Positions 36,321 to 47,422 of a DNA stretch of 64,000 bases are shown in pieces. The notes below the pieces were generated by a model. The model saw only the letters and a program-made list of their open reading frames with translations. It was not told where the DNA came from and did not search any database. The translations under genes were made by a program, and so were the position numbers. The DNA is from Lepus europaeus (taxonomy: Eukaryota > Chordata > Mammalia > Lagomorpha > Leporidae). The stretch covers positions 42,511,468 through 42,575,467 of the forward strand of contig NC_084838.1 in assembly GCF_033115175.1 (NCBI RefSeq), given 5' to 3'. The first letter of the stretch is position 1. The number at the start of each line of letters is the position of its first letter.

Positions 36321-38645
36321 AAATATAATCCATAAGAAAGTTTATAGCAATTGGTACCTCCATCAAGAAACTGGAAAGGCACCACATAAATGAACTCTTT
36401 ATGCACCTCAAGGATCTAGAAAAACAGAAGCAAACCAAACCCAAATCCAGTAAAAGAAAAGAAATAATTAAAATTGGAAAAGAAATCAACAAAATTGAAA
36501 CAAAAAACCCAAAAGGTCAGCAAATTGAAGAGCTGTTTTTTTGAAAAAATAAACAAAATTGACAGACCATTGGCCCAACTAATCAAAAAAAGGAGAGAGA
36601 AGACTCAAATCAATTAAATTAGAGATGGTAACGGAAATGTAATAACAGACACAACGGCAATAAAAAGAATCATCAGAAACCACTACAAAGAGCTTTATGT
36701 GAAGAAATTGGGAAACCTAGAAGAAATGGATAGATTGCTGGACACATACAACCTACCTAAACTGAGCCATGAAGACACTGAAAACCTAAACAGATCCATA
36801 ACCATGAAAGAAATTGAATCAGTAATAACGCCCTCCCAACAAAGAAGAGCCCAGGACTGGATGGCTTCACTGCTGAATTCTACCAGACATTTAAAGAAGA
36901 ACTAACCCCAGTTTTTCTCAAATTATTCAAAATAACTGAAAGGAAGGGAATCCTTTCAAAGTCTTTCTATGAAGCCAATATCACCGTAATTTCTAAACCT
37001 GGAAAAGATGCAACAGAGAAAGAAAACTATAGACCTATTTCCCTGATGAACATAGATGCAAAAATACTCATCAAAAACCTGGCCAATCGAATCAAACTAC
37101 ACATCAGAAAGATCATTCACCTGGACCATGTGGGATTTATCCCTGGTATTCAGGGATGGTTCAACATTTGAAAATCAATGTGATACATCACATTAACAAA
37201 TTGAGAACCAAACTATACATGGTAATCTCAATAGATGCAGAGAAAGCATCTGACAAAATACAACACCCTTTTATGATGAAAATTCTAAGCAAACTGGGTT
37301 TAGAAGGAACATTCCTCAACATAATTAAGGCAATTTATGACAAACCCATGGCCAGCATTATATTGAATGGGGAAAAAGTTGGAGGCATTTTCATTGAAAT
37401 CTGGCACCAGATAGAGATGCCCACTCTCACCACTACTATTAAATATGGTCCTAGAATTTTTAGCCAGAGCCATTAGACAAGAAAAAGAAGTCACAGGGAT
37501 ACAAATTGGAAAGGAGGAAATCAAACCATCCCTATTTGCAGATGACATGATTCTATATATAGGGGATCCAAAAGACTCCACTAAGAGACTATTGGAACTC
37601 AGAGAAGAATTTGGTAAAGTAGCAGGAAACAAAATCAATACACAGAAATCAACATCCTTTGTATACACAGACAATGCCATGGCTGAAAAAGAACTTCTAA
37701 GATCAATCCAATTCACAATAGCCACAGAAACAACCAAGTACCTTGGAACAAATTTAACCAAGGATGTCAAAGATCTCTATGATGAAAATTATAACACATT
37801 AAAGAAAGAAATAGAAGACAAAAAATGAAAAAATCTGCCATGTTCATGGATTGGAAGAATTAATATCATCAAAATGTCCATTCTTCTGAAATCAATTTAT
37901 AGATTCAACACTATACCAATCAAAATATCAAGACATTCTTCTCAGATCTAGAAAAAATGATGCTGAAATTCATATGGAGGAACAGGAGACCTCAAATAGC
38001 TAAAGCAATCTTACACAATAAAAACAAAGCCGGAAGAATCACAATACCAGACTTCAAGACATACTACAGGGCAGTTATAATCAAAACAGCCTGGTACTGG
38101 TATTAAAAACAGATGGATAGACCAATGGAACAGGATAGAAACACTGGAAATCAATCCAAACATCTACAAACAACTTATATTTTATAAAGGAGCTAAAACA
38201 AACCCCTGGAACAAGGACAGTCTCTTCAACAAATGGTTCTGGGAAAACTGGATGTCCATATGTCAAAGTATGAAGCAAGACCCCTACCTTACACCCTTTA
38301 CAAAAATCCATTCCACATGGATTAAAGATCTAAATCTATTCCACGACACCATCAAATTAATCGAGAGCATAGGGGAAACCCTTCAAGACATTGGCACAGG
38401 CAAAGAATTCCTGGAAAAGACCCCAGAGGCACAGATAGTCAAAGCCAAAATGAACTAATGGGATTACCTCAAATTGAGAAGCTTTTGCAATGCAAAAGAA
38501 ATAGGAAAGTGAAGAGGCAACCGACAGAATGGGAGAAATTATTTGCAAACTACTCAATTGATAAAGGATTAATAACCAGAATCTATAAAGAGATCAAGAA
38601 GTGGAGTTACAGTAACAAAACAAACAACCCAGTTAAGAGATGGGC

Positions 38646-39073
38646 TATTGAGGTGAATTCTTTTCTGAGAGGGTTCGTTCTGAGAGGAGGAGCGTGGTGG
38701 GGGCAAGAGGCACGGAGTCACCACACAGACCCCAGGAGTCGGGTGAAAGCAGGCCTGAGAAGAGCAGCCTGCAGATTCATTTATTTCAGTTGCTACAGCT
38801 GCTTATATAGCCAAGGCAGCCAATCCGGTCAAGGGGAGGTTTATGCCCTAACCAATCACAGCCTGTTGCCAGTCAGGCTCTGTTGCCACGCAGTTTCTGA
38901 AACCACCCAAACACGGCCTGTTGTCAGTCAAGCTCTGTTGTCATGTGGTTTCTGAAGCCATCCAATCACGGCCTGTTGCCAGGCAGTTTCTGTTGTCAGT
39001 GGCCATCTTGGCATGACCTTCTCACCTCAGTGGCCATCTTGGCACGACCTTTTCACCTTCTCATTCTACCACA
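38646..39073 (-). mobile_element. Solo LTR, class II-like, in L1 B
   Basis: A 428-bp LTR inside L1 ORF2. The flanking L1 sequence 'atgggc' is duplicated at 38,640-38,645 and 39,074-39,079, a 6-bp TSD as expected for class II (betaretrovirus-like) ERVs. On the minus strand it starts TGTGGTAG and ends CTCAATA, so the 3' end deviates from the usual CA. U3 has two 31-bp direct repeats (38,998-39,059), each with a YY1-type AAGATGGCC, and 55-bp direct repeats (phase 38,861/38,916/38,971), plus three ATTGG (CCAAT) boxes. TATA on minus is at 38,812-38,820 and AATAAA at 38,785-38,780. No internal ERV genes remain. Confidence 0.85.
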
Positions 39074-39522
39074 ATGGGCCAAGGACCTTAACAGGCATTT
39101 TTCAAAAGAAGAAATCCAAATGGCCAACAGACACATGAAAAAATGCTCAGGGTCTCTAGCCATCAGGGAAACGCAAATCAAAACCACAATGAGGTTTCAC
39201 CTCACCACAGTTAGAGTGGCTTACATACAGAAATCAACAAACAACAAATGCTGGAGAAGATGCAGGGAAAAGGGAACCATAACCCACTGTTGGTGGGAAT
39301 GTAAACTGGTAAATCCACTATGGAAAACAGTATGGAGATACCACAAAAATCTGAATGTAGACCTACATTGGCCCAGCCATATCACTCCTGGGAATTTACC
39401 CAAGGGAAATGAAATCAGTAAACAAAAGAACTATCTGCACCTCCATGTTTATTGCAGCTCAATTCACAACAGTTAAGACATGGAATCAACCTAAATGTTC
39501 ATGAGTCAAAGACTGGATAAAG

Positions 39523-39833
39523 TGGCTGGTGCCATGGCTCTCTTGGCTAATCCTCCACTTGAGGCGCCGGCACCCCGGGTTCTAGTCCCGGCTGGGGCAC
39601 TGTATTCTGTCCCAGTTGCTCCTCTTCTAGTCCAGCTCTCTGTTGTGGCCCAGGAAGGCCGTGGAGGATGGCCCAAGTGCTTGGGCCCTGCACCCACATG
39701 GGAGACCAGGAGGAAGCACCTGGCTCTTGGCTTCGGATCAGCGCAGCACACCGGCCATAGTGGCCATTTGGGGAGTGAACCAACGGAAGGAAAACCTTTC
39801 TCTTTGTCTCTAATTCTGCCTGTCAAAAAAAAA
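39523..39833 (+). mobile_element. C-SINE with perfect 15-bp TSD
   Basis: From 'tggctggtgccatggctctc' to 'ctgcctgtcaaaa'. TSD 'aaagactggataaag' at 39,508-39,522 and 39,834-39,848. Confidence 0.96.
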
Positions 39834-39915
39834 AAAGACTGGATAAAGAAATTGTGGGATATGTACACTATGGAATACTATACGGCAGTAAAAAGGGATG
39901 AAATCCAGCCCTTTG

Positions 39916-40262
39916 GGGCTGGCACTGTGGCACAGCGGGTTAATGCCCTGGCCTGAAGCACTGGCATCCCATATGGGCACCAGTTCTAGTCCTGGTTGCT
40001 CCTCTTCCCATCCTGCTCTCTGCTATGGCCTAGGAAAGCAGTAGAACATGGCCTAAGTCCTTGAGCCCCTGCACGTGCGTGGGAGACCCGGGAGAAGCTC
40101 CTGGCTCCTGGCTTCAGATTGGCACAGCTCTAGCCGTTGCAGCCAATTGGGGAGTGAACCATCAGATGGAAGACCTCTCTTTCTCTATCTCTCTCTACAT
40201 CTCCTCTCTGTGTAACTCTGACTTTCAAAATAAATAAATAAATAAATCTTAAAAAAAAAAAA
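39916..40262 (+). mobile_element. C-SINE, full-length older subfamily
   Basis: Full head 'ggctggcactgtggcacagc', B box 'gttctagtcctgg', CT tract, (AAAT)n and poly(A). TSD with three mismatches: 'gaaatccagccctttg' (39,900) and 'gaaatctggtcctttg' (40,263). It is therefore older than the neighbour at 39,523. Confidence 0.95.
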
Positions 40263-40375
40263 GAAATCTGGTCCTTTGTAACAAAATGGAGCAAGCTGGA
40301 AAACCTCATACTTAGTGAAATAACCCAGTCCCAAAGAGACAAACACCACATGTTCTCCCTGATTTGGGAGAATTA

Positions 40376-41612
40376 ATAGTATGCCTAAAATGAAAGCTAT
40401 AGAAGCACAATTGTCACTTTTAGAATCAATATCTTCAATAGTCCTTGACCTGACTGCCAAGGGACAGTTTACCATTGTTACTTTTTACTGTGTATATCCT
40501 TTTTGTTTTGTTTTGTTTGTGTTTTTCTCTGTTTTCTTTCTTTCTCTCTCATTTCTCTTCTTCATACTCTATGCTAAACTCTTTATGTAACGAGTTAATC
40601 ATATGTATTTTAAGGCAACTGCAAAAAGATCCCAGTTCAAAATAAGAGGGGGAATAAGAGATGGAGGAGGTAGTCTATAATTGTAAAACAGTCTAGTTCT
40701 GCATACAGTCATATAGACTTACCTCTAGGAGTACAGCCTACGAACTTGTCATAGAGCTCCAAACCCATAAAAATCAGTGGTATAAATGCCATCTTCACTG
40801 TTAAAATCATCATATTGAATGTTAAAGGCAACATATAGATCAGTCTGAGTTTAAAAGGAATGATATAAATAACATCAGGCACCAGGTAAAAATAATAGAA
40901 TTAAAAAGGAAGGAAAGACCAACATGGTAAGCAGTTCACACAGCAGACTCCTAGAATGACATTTGCTGTAAATAACACTCTGACCTCAAAATCAACCCTT
41001 AAGGCTTCCTGGTTGGGCTGAAAGGCCTGCAACAGCATTTCAGGCATGGAAAGTCAAGACTCTGTGACCAAAAAAAAATATCCTACATGGAGGATCTCTG
41101 TGAGACCTCAGAGGAAAGAAAGGGTCATCAAAGAAGAATACATTCTTCTCTGAAGGGAGGAGAGAACATCTACTTTCCTTATGGCCATTTCCAAATACCC
41201 ATGTAGTCTATGCTCACCAAAGGCTTCTATAGCCTTAGCAGTCCATGGCAAGAGCCTCAGATGATCACTGATGTCATAAAAAAAGTGTTAATTGTTAAAG
41301 GAACAACAGTAGTCACTGTGCGCTTGCTCCCTATGTAGGACCTCTAATGAACTGTAATATGAGAATCAACTGCAAATTTTCTTCCCAAAGTGTACTCTAT
41401 GTGGGTGCAAACTGCTGAAGTCTATACTTAGCATAGAGTTGGTCCTCTGTATAAAGAAGTCATACTAAAAATGAACCATCATGAAGAAGGAGATGGGAGA
41501 GGGAGAGGGAGGTGGAATGGGAGCTGGGAAGAGGAGTATTGGGGAAAAGAACCACTATATTACTAAAGTTGTATCTATGAAAAAATGCATTCATTAAATA
41601 AAAACAAAAAAA
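40376..41612 (+). mobile_element. 3' UTR of L1 element B
   Basis: Non-coding L1 tail with the shared blocks 'aggagagaac', 'aggcttctatagccttagc', 'gtgggtgcaaactgctgaag' and the end 'cattcattaaataaaaacaa'. Confidence 0.8.
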
Positions 41613-41965
41613 GTGTAATCCATAGGAGCAAAACTGACATTCTGAGATGCAATGATTTTGAATGGCCCTTGTCTTGACTGTCTGGGAACAATGTTTTTCT
41701 TGTTTGTTTGTTTTTGTTCTATGCTTTTTTTTTTCTTCATTCCAATAGGTGAACTCTCTAATTGGTGTAGGGTTAATCTTAAGAATATAAAAATTAACTG
41801 AAAATTGATCTCTGTAAAAAATAAGAATGGGAAAGGAAGAGGGAGGAAGAAAAAAGCTGGGAGTGTGGGTGGGAGGGAGGTAGGCAGGGAAGAAGCATCA
41901 TGTTCCCAAATTTGAATATGTTAAATGCATGAAATTGTATTCCTTAAACAAAATATAAAAAATTA
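41613..41965 (+). mobile_element. 3' UTR of L1 element A (resumed after the nest)
   Basis: Starts 'gtgtaatccataggagcaaaa', which continues L1 A from 36,337, and ends with a G-rich 'gggtgggagggaggt' tract and 'ccttaaacaaaatataaaaa'. Confidence 0.75.
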
Positions 41966-42140
41966 TGTGGGTAGCTTTGATGCATAAACTCCCTCTCAAA
42001 TAACATAACAGTCTTTTAAACAAGACTTGGGGATATTTTGCTGATTTTCATATAGGGAGTATGTTCTTGCCAGGGACTTTGGTTTTGACATGCTAATCAG
42101 GTCAGCTTCATTTCATAAGGTATTTACTCACCCACCTTTT
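41966..42140. other. Spacer
   Basis: Nothing recognised. Confidence 0.4.
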
Positions 42141-42144
42141 TATC

Positions 42145-42350
42145 CACCCATTTATCTACTCATCCATTCATTTATTCAACAAACATCTTCTCAAGGTTTA
42201 TCTGCCAAATACTTCATAAATAATATAATGATGTGCTTGCAGGGAGTTTATCATTTATAAGAGGAGATAAGATGTAAGAATAAGTAACAATAATACACAA
42301 TAAAGTATGACATGCTTACTGCTTCCTGGAAGCAGGGCCTACATGGAGCA
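42145..42350 (-). mobile_element. L2-like fragment with (TCCA)n-rich edge
   Basis: 'ccattcatttattcaacaaac' is the antisense of a typical L2 3' end, followed by 'cagggagtttatcatttata' in the expected order. Diverged. Confidence 0.5.
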
Positions 42351-43583
42351 CCTGTCTGCCCTTTGAATTGCTAACTAATTTCTTGCATGCTTTCTCTCCT
42401 GTGTTCAGCTGCACAACTTAAAATCATTCAGAATGAGACTGCTGGTGTTCCTTTCATGTTCTCTGGGGTTAAAAATCTCTTCCTGATGTACATACACAAT
42501 CCCAATAATATTTATGAGAGTTATGAGTGCCAGCAGGAGGCTCTGCCCCTGAAGCTGTTGGAAGGCATTTGAACAGCTTTTCAGTGAAGATTAATGGTTC
42601 CAGAAAAGGGAAAAAAATTTGGTCTGTCAGCTGGAAGTTAACTCGAAGGGATAAAATGGAAGAAAGCCAGTGAGGATACTCCAAAAGCTAGGTGTGTTGG
42701 AGTAGTTTATGTTCTCACTGAAGCTTTGATGAATTACATGGATAATGCTACTGGCAGGAAGTTGTCCATGTTTGTGGATAACGACAGAAAAAATGAGAGT
42801 TACTACTCCTGAACGCCAAGACATACCAATAATCTGTTTGTCCAAGAGGATAAGATTCAAATGCATTTCTCTGAATTAAATTCATTTAAAGAAAACTGGA
42901 AAACTGTCCCGGGTAGAACTATGTTGATGTAAGGGGGACGCAAATTACACTTCCAATAAGGACTGAGGTTTTCAAACTTCCTGTGATCACACATAGGGTT
43001 TGCAATGAGAGTTTCACTCTCTCTGTTTCCTGTCTTTTCGGATTGAAAATCTAGATGGAAAAACAGACCAAAGAATGAAGCGGGGGCGGGGGGGAGAGCC
43101 TCAGCCCAGTTATTAGTTATTAGTTATTATTTATTCCTCTAAAACATATTGTGTTTTGACTGTTTCTCAAAACACTATTGAGACTCTTATTTCACAATCT
43201 GATTTGTGCTGTTCGGAATCTTAAATCTTCTCATTGCATCTGAGAAACCTATGCTTTCATCTATATAAAATTATGACAAGCCCTTTGATCCAACAAACAA
43301 CTTGGTGCTCCATTCAAAAGATTCCTCTTTCTCTCATTTCTGCAGTCTGGGACCTCAGACAGTTTGCTACATTCCATTCAGGAGGAAATACCAGGAAATA
43401 AAAAAGCAGGGAGTCATTATCCTTACATTTAAAACAGGGGAGTATACCACACCCCCAGATATCAGTGTAGGCTACCAAAGAAAGCCCCTACCTGAGTCAG
43501 GATCTGTAGTCCAAGGCTCTCTTCCTCCTTCCAGAACAAGCTGTCGCCCTACATCGCCCTGGAGAAAGGCAGTGTTAATGTGA
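42351..43583. other. Intergenic sequence, nothing recognised
   Basis: Open frames up to 93 codons (43,302-43,583) without recognisable domains. A G-rich run is at about 43,081-43,094. Confidence 0.4.
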
Positions 43584-43655
43584 GTAAGAAAGAAAGAAAA
43601 AGAATGAAGGAAAGAAGGAAAGACAGAAAGGGAAAGGGAAAGGGAAAGATAGAGG
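43584..43655 (+). repeat. (GAAA)n/(GGGAAA)n purine microsatellite
   Basis: Purine-only tract with GAAA, GGAA and four GGGAAA-type units. Confidence 0.9.
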
Positions 43656-43857
43656 AGTCTAATCATTATATTCTTAGAACTTAACTATGAACCGTATTGA
43701 ATCTATTAAACATTAAAAATATGAGTCTGAGCAGATGGTTACCCTGCCTTTCAGAGATATGGTTTCTGCGTTTTTGACATAATCATTTTTTCCTCCTTAA
43801 GAAAAAAAGCTTTGAGCAAACAATTCTCCCTGAGTAACAGTTTGAAAAGTATGTATT

Positions 43858-43980
43858 TCTTCAAAAAGTTCATGGAAATGCAAATTATGAAAAACCTATG
43901 ATTGGATTTCAAAATATTTTGCACCCAAATTTATCTTTTAGTTTAGTTTTTCCCATTTAAAAGTTCCCTCATGCATTCTC
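43858..43980. mobile_element. Possible mariner-like MITE
   Basis: 'cttcaaaaagttcatggaaatg' at the left resembles the terminal motif of the MITE at 22,911 ('cttcaaaaagttcatt'); the right end 'catttaaaagttccctca' is a poor inverted match. Confidence 0.35.
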
Positions 43981-44242
43981 ACTTGCATTTCATGAAGCAT
44001 ATTGAAGTTAATGCACTTAAGAAGAGGGGTAAGAAATATTGATAGGCTTAGGATATCAATGTAATGTTAGAAACTCCCTGTACTTGAGAGAATTCTATTC
44101 TTGGGGTTTTAGATTTGGGCATTGCAAGTTTTGAGTGACTGAAATTCCTTCTATTTCAACAGGAAGTTACTATAAAATGGAAGAGGGTTAGGAATCATTC
44201 TGTAAGCATAACATTTAAGTAATCATATCAAAAATAATTTGT

Positions 44243-44582
44243 GGCCGGCGCCGTGGCTCAATAGGCTAATCCTCCACCTGCGGCGCCAGCACCCCGGGTT
44301 CTAGTCCTGGTCAGGGCACCGGATTCTGTCCTGGTTGCTTCTCTTCCTGTCCAGCTCTCTGCTGTGGCCCTGGAGTGCAGTGGAGGATGGCCCAAGTGCT
44401 TGGGCCCTGCACCCACATGGGAGACTAGGAGAAGCACCTGGCTCCTGGCTTTGGATCAGCGTAGTGTGCTGGCTGCAGCGCACTGGCTGCAGCGGCCATT
44501 GCGGGGTGAGCCAACAGAAAAAGGAAGACCTTTCTGCCTGTCTCTCTTTCACTGTCCACTCTGCCTGTCAAAAAAAAAAAAA
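44243..44582 (+). mobile_element. Young C-SINE
   Basis: Begins 'ggccggcgccgtggctcaat' and ends in about 13 A. It has an extra repeat in the body, where 'gctggctgcagcg' is doubled (44,470-44,500). Confidence 0.94.
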
Positions 44583-44614
44583 TTTATAGCCCAACTAACA
44601 ATATTGTACTTAAA

Positions 44615-44800
44615 AAAATTACAAACATTATCTCATTTAATTTTCACAATAACTTTAGTGGTTAATTATTATTTTAATAATACACAATTTATAGGGTTAA
44701 GAATTAGGTGATTTGTTAAATCATGCAGATTTTAATTGGGTCAGAATTCATATATCTATAGTAGCTCTGAAGACAAATCATCGTCCTTCTACCCTTCTAG
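44615..44800 (+). mobile_element. MIR, diverged
   Basis: 'attatctcatttaattttcac' followed by 'gggttaagaattaggtga' in MIR order. Confidence 0.55.
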
Positions 44801-44839
44801 AACTTTTGGGGCTAATATAATCCCATAGAACTCCGGCTT

Positions 44840-45545
44840 TATGAAAAACAAAAGGGGGGGTGTTGGCACTGTGGCTCGGTGTCGGCGCTGTGGCTCACTT
44901 GGTTAATCCTCCGCCTGCGGTGCCAGCATCCCATATGGGTGCTGGGTTCTAGTCCCAGTGGCTGCTCCTCTTCCAGTCCAGCTCTCTGCTTCGCCCGGGA
45001 GGGCAGTGGAGGATGGCCCAAGTGCTTGGGCCCCTGCACCCACATGGGAGACCAGGAGGAAGCACCTGGCTCCTGGCTTCGGATTGGCGCAGCACACCGG
45101 CCACAGTGGCCATTTGGGGAGTGAACCAATGGAAGGAAGACCTTTCTCTCTGTCTCTCTCTCTGTCTATAACTCTACCTGTCAAATAAATAAAAAAAATC
45201 TTTTTTTAAAAAAAGGAGGGGGGGAATGTTAGTAAAATGGTGCAGTCTTATCTATGTCTCAATCTACACCCCAGACACCATCTAGTCCCCCGCTGCCATG
45301 GCTGGAAGCCAGGTGACCCCATGGCCCAACCACTGGTGTCAGTTCCACCCCCACCCTAATGGGATTCCCTGCTCCTACTTTCCTGCCTGCCCCCTGGCAA
45401 AGGTTTAAGATGACCTGTTCCTGAACATGTGGCTCTCTCAATCTCTCTCTTATCCTGTCCTTCTCCGTCTTTTCCTTCTTCACCCCTTCCCTTCAGTCTG
45501 TCGGGTTTCCCCCAATAAACCCTTTCCCTTAAAAAAAAAAAAAAA
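44840..45545 (+). mobile_element. ERV 3' end (PPT-U3-R) with poly(A), split by a C-SINE
   Basis: A polypurine tract 'aaaaggggggg' (44,850-44,860) leads, after the C-SINE, into 'aatgttagtaaaatgg' (45,225) and a U3-like sequence, then 'cccccaataaaccc' (AATAAA 45,514-45,519) and a clean A15 run (45,531-45,545). This is the layout of the 3' end of a gamma-like ERV transcript: PPT, U3, R, cleavage, poly(A). U5 is absent. An LTR integrated by integrase would include U5, so retroposition of an ERV mRNA end by L1 is the likely origin. LTR identity is inferred from layout. Confidence 0.6.
44861..45210 (+). mobile_element. C-SINE with duplicated head
   Basis: The first 19 bp are present twice: 'tgttggcactgtggctcgg' (44,861) and 'tgtcggcgctgtggctcac' (44,880), giving two A-box-like heads in tandem. 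The rest is normal and ends near 45,210. It landed in the G-run of the ERV PPT (aaaaggggggg / aaaaggaggggggg). Confidence 0.9.
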
Positions 45546-45813
45546 GAATTCACTTCTGTGACAATATAGATTATATTGCCTCCTCAGTGCAGCTCATTCT
45601 GTCTTAAAAATTAAAGCAAAGCTGTGTCATCTAAGAATATCATTAAATATTCTTTAACATCTAGATTTTGCTATTTGTTGCTTGAACAATAACCCAAGGC
45701 AGGATTATTCACTCACAAATATTTTTGGAGAATGGAAGGAATTGTAGGGAGTACCAGGCATGCATTGCCTCAGGTACAATTCTTTCCCTCCTCAGGAGGT
45801 CATTTATACCCTG

Positions 45814-45816
<3 letters not shown>
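45546..45816. other. Intergenic sequence
   Basis: Nothing recognised. Confidence 0.4.

Positions 45817-45871
<55 letters not shown>
45817..45871 (+). repeat. (TA)n(CA)n compound microsatellite
   Basis: About 37 bp of TA followed by 18 bp of CA without interruption, a typical highly mutable compound repeat. Confidence 0.97.
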
Positions 45872-46839
45872 TCATAGATAAGTGTGTGTATTCATGTATA
45901 TGTATATACAGCTATAAGCATATACATGAAACTGAGTGCATATTACAGAACTAAAACCCTTACAGTAAAAATTCATGGCAAATAATAGGCCAAAGAGTTG
46001 TAATGGAGTAAATTGACTGCAAAATGAGCTAACAAGAGTGCTTAATTTTGCATTTTGGCAGAGTTTTAAATTCCTTTTTTATTCAATTTAGTCTTGCTCT
46101 ACATTTTATTTGAACATTTTTGGCTACATTTACTGTTCCATACTTGAGAGGTTTGCTGATTTTAGCTTCATGCCTCTCCTCAACTTACACCAAAATTTAG
46201 TTGTTAAATTCCCTTGGTGCATTGAAATTGTAGGTATTAATATTTCAGCATCATTTCCAAAGTAAATAAGTTTTTCCTGATTTTAGAAGACCATGCACTG
46301 GGAAATGCTCAGTGATTCTATTCTCCCAAACCTGTTTAAAACTTACCTGTGAAGAGTAGCAAGCGCTCCACTGGGTTGTATCTGAATTGCCATCCACATG
46401 CTCATCACAAGGTTTGGATCTGACCCAGGCTGTCACAAAGTGTTGCTTAAAGTTCTGTCTGGCTTCCTCTCAGTGGTTGGCCAACTTTTGGGAATAGTAT
46501 GCCTACTCTTCTTCTGAGAGATGACATTTAAAATATACTATTTCCCAGAAATACAATTCAATACCCAGAAGATATTTTTATGGATGAAGACCTTCCCAGC
46601 TGGGCTATGAAACTATTGGCTTTAACATAGGCTTTTCCTTTTCAGGCAGTTGCTTCACCTTTTCCTAGCTAGAGCTCATTTCACAAATTTCTTTCAACAT
46701 CATAATTAAATCTACTCCCATGATTACTCATAAATTGTTTCTGGTTTTGTTTCTTCTACCAGCCTGCATTTATTGTGGCCAAAAACCCTGGTTATCTTAG
46801 GTAAGTAGTATATATCAGCTGGATGATAGAAATATTTTT
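45872..46839. other. Intergenic sequence, nothing recognised
   Basis: No gene or repeat recognised. Confidence 0.4.
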
Positions 46840-47120
46840 TAAAAATTTTGTGTTGGCAAGGATATGGGAAAATGAATGCTGTATACTGTTCTGGTGGGAA
46901 TGTATATCAGCATGGATTTTATGGAGGGAAATCAGAAATATCTGACAAAATCCTTAAAGCAGATTCTTTGTAAATTCTAGGAATCTATCCTATGAAAATC
47001 ACCTGCCATTTGATAAAAAAAATTTGAAAAGCATTCATCACAACATATTTGTAACAGTTAAAAATCAACAGCAATCCAAATGTCTAATAATAGGCTAACA
47101 TGTGGTTATTAAAAGTGATA
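46840..47120 (+). mobile_element. Old L1, end of ORF2
   Basis: 'gtgttggcaaggatatgg', 'ctggtgggaatgtatatcag' and 'caatccaaatgtctaataata' match the conserved end of mammalian L1 ORF2 in order. Confidence 0.75.
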
Positions 47121-47422
47121 GTTTTGGCAGTATTTTTCAGAATGTTAATGATGTTGTAAAAACTAGAAATATGGACATAATTGGCTGATTTTGAATTTAC
47201 ATAAAAAATTACATGCAAGTTATATATCATTTGGAGAAAGTTGGGACTAAATACAACTAAATATTTAAAGAGGTAATCTTGAGTGGTAACAAATATATGA
47301 ATTTAATGGTGTTTTTTGTTTTCCTGTGCTCCCTTCTCCTCCAAAATTTCAACAAGTATGCAATATTTCATAATTAGTTAAATGTGTTATATTTAAAAAT
47401 AATTTTATTAGAACAGTGATCT

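Larger units (their letters stand above)
36339..40375 (+). pseudogene. L1 B ORF2 remnant
   Basis: RT motif A '[15 protein letters not shown]' near 37,220; the SGT(R)QG-type motif near 37,400-37,440 is frameshifted; '[15 protein letters not shown]' at about 37,537 is intact, inside a 127-codon open stretch (37,445-37,828). The C-terminal Cys/His-rich part '[19 protein letters not shown]' is at about 39,250-39,305. The reading is interrupted by a solo LTR and by the C-SINEs at 39.5 and 39.9 kb. Non-functional. Confidence 0.88.
36339..41612 (+). mobile_element. L1 element B, 5'-truncated, inserted in L1 A
   Basis: Starts within ORF2 ('aagtttatagcaattggtacc', a stretch L1 A also has near 32,817) and runs to an L1 3' UTR and tail at about 41,595-41,612. 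Flanking 'taatccataaga' (36,326) and 'taatccatagga' (41,615) form its TSD with one mismatch. It contains a solo LTR (38,646-39,073) and two C-SINEs (39,523 and 39,916). Its 3' UTR shares its layout with the other L1s but is diverged. Confidence 0.85.
30323..41965 (+). mobile_element. L1 element A (host of a nested repeat cluster)
   Basis: One lagomorph L1 can be followed through 30,323-36,337 and resumes at 41,613-41,965. The piece before the break ends 'taatccataaga' and the piece after starts 'taatccatagga', i.e. the TSD of L1 element B. Parts: 5' UTR-like (30,323-31,179), ORF1 (31,180-32,546, interrupted), a deletion joining ORF1 to late endonuclease sequence near 32,548, ORF2 to about 35,950, and the 3' UTR after the nest. 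It carries inserted: an L1 3' end (31,434), a C-SINE (34,154), a C-SINE (36,002) and L1 B (36,338). Confidence 0.8.

Noticed and set aside
36016..36492. 158-codon minus frame
   Set aside because: Antisense of a C-SINE plus L1 sequence; same translation pattern recurs at other C-SINE copies.
37300..37770. 156-codon minus frame
   Set aside because: Antisense shadow of L1 B ORF2 reverse transcriptase.
38458..38955. 165-codon plus frame, one of the longest in the window
   Set aside because: It starts in L1 ORF2 and runs through the antisense solo LTR; the second half is LTR translation.
38854..39000. CRISPR-like spaced repeats
   Set aside because: The 55-bp repeats are contiguous LTR U3 duplications in a mammalian genome, with no spacer structure.
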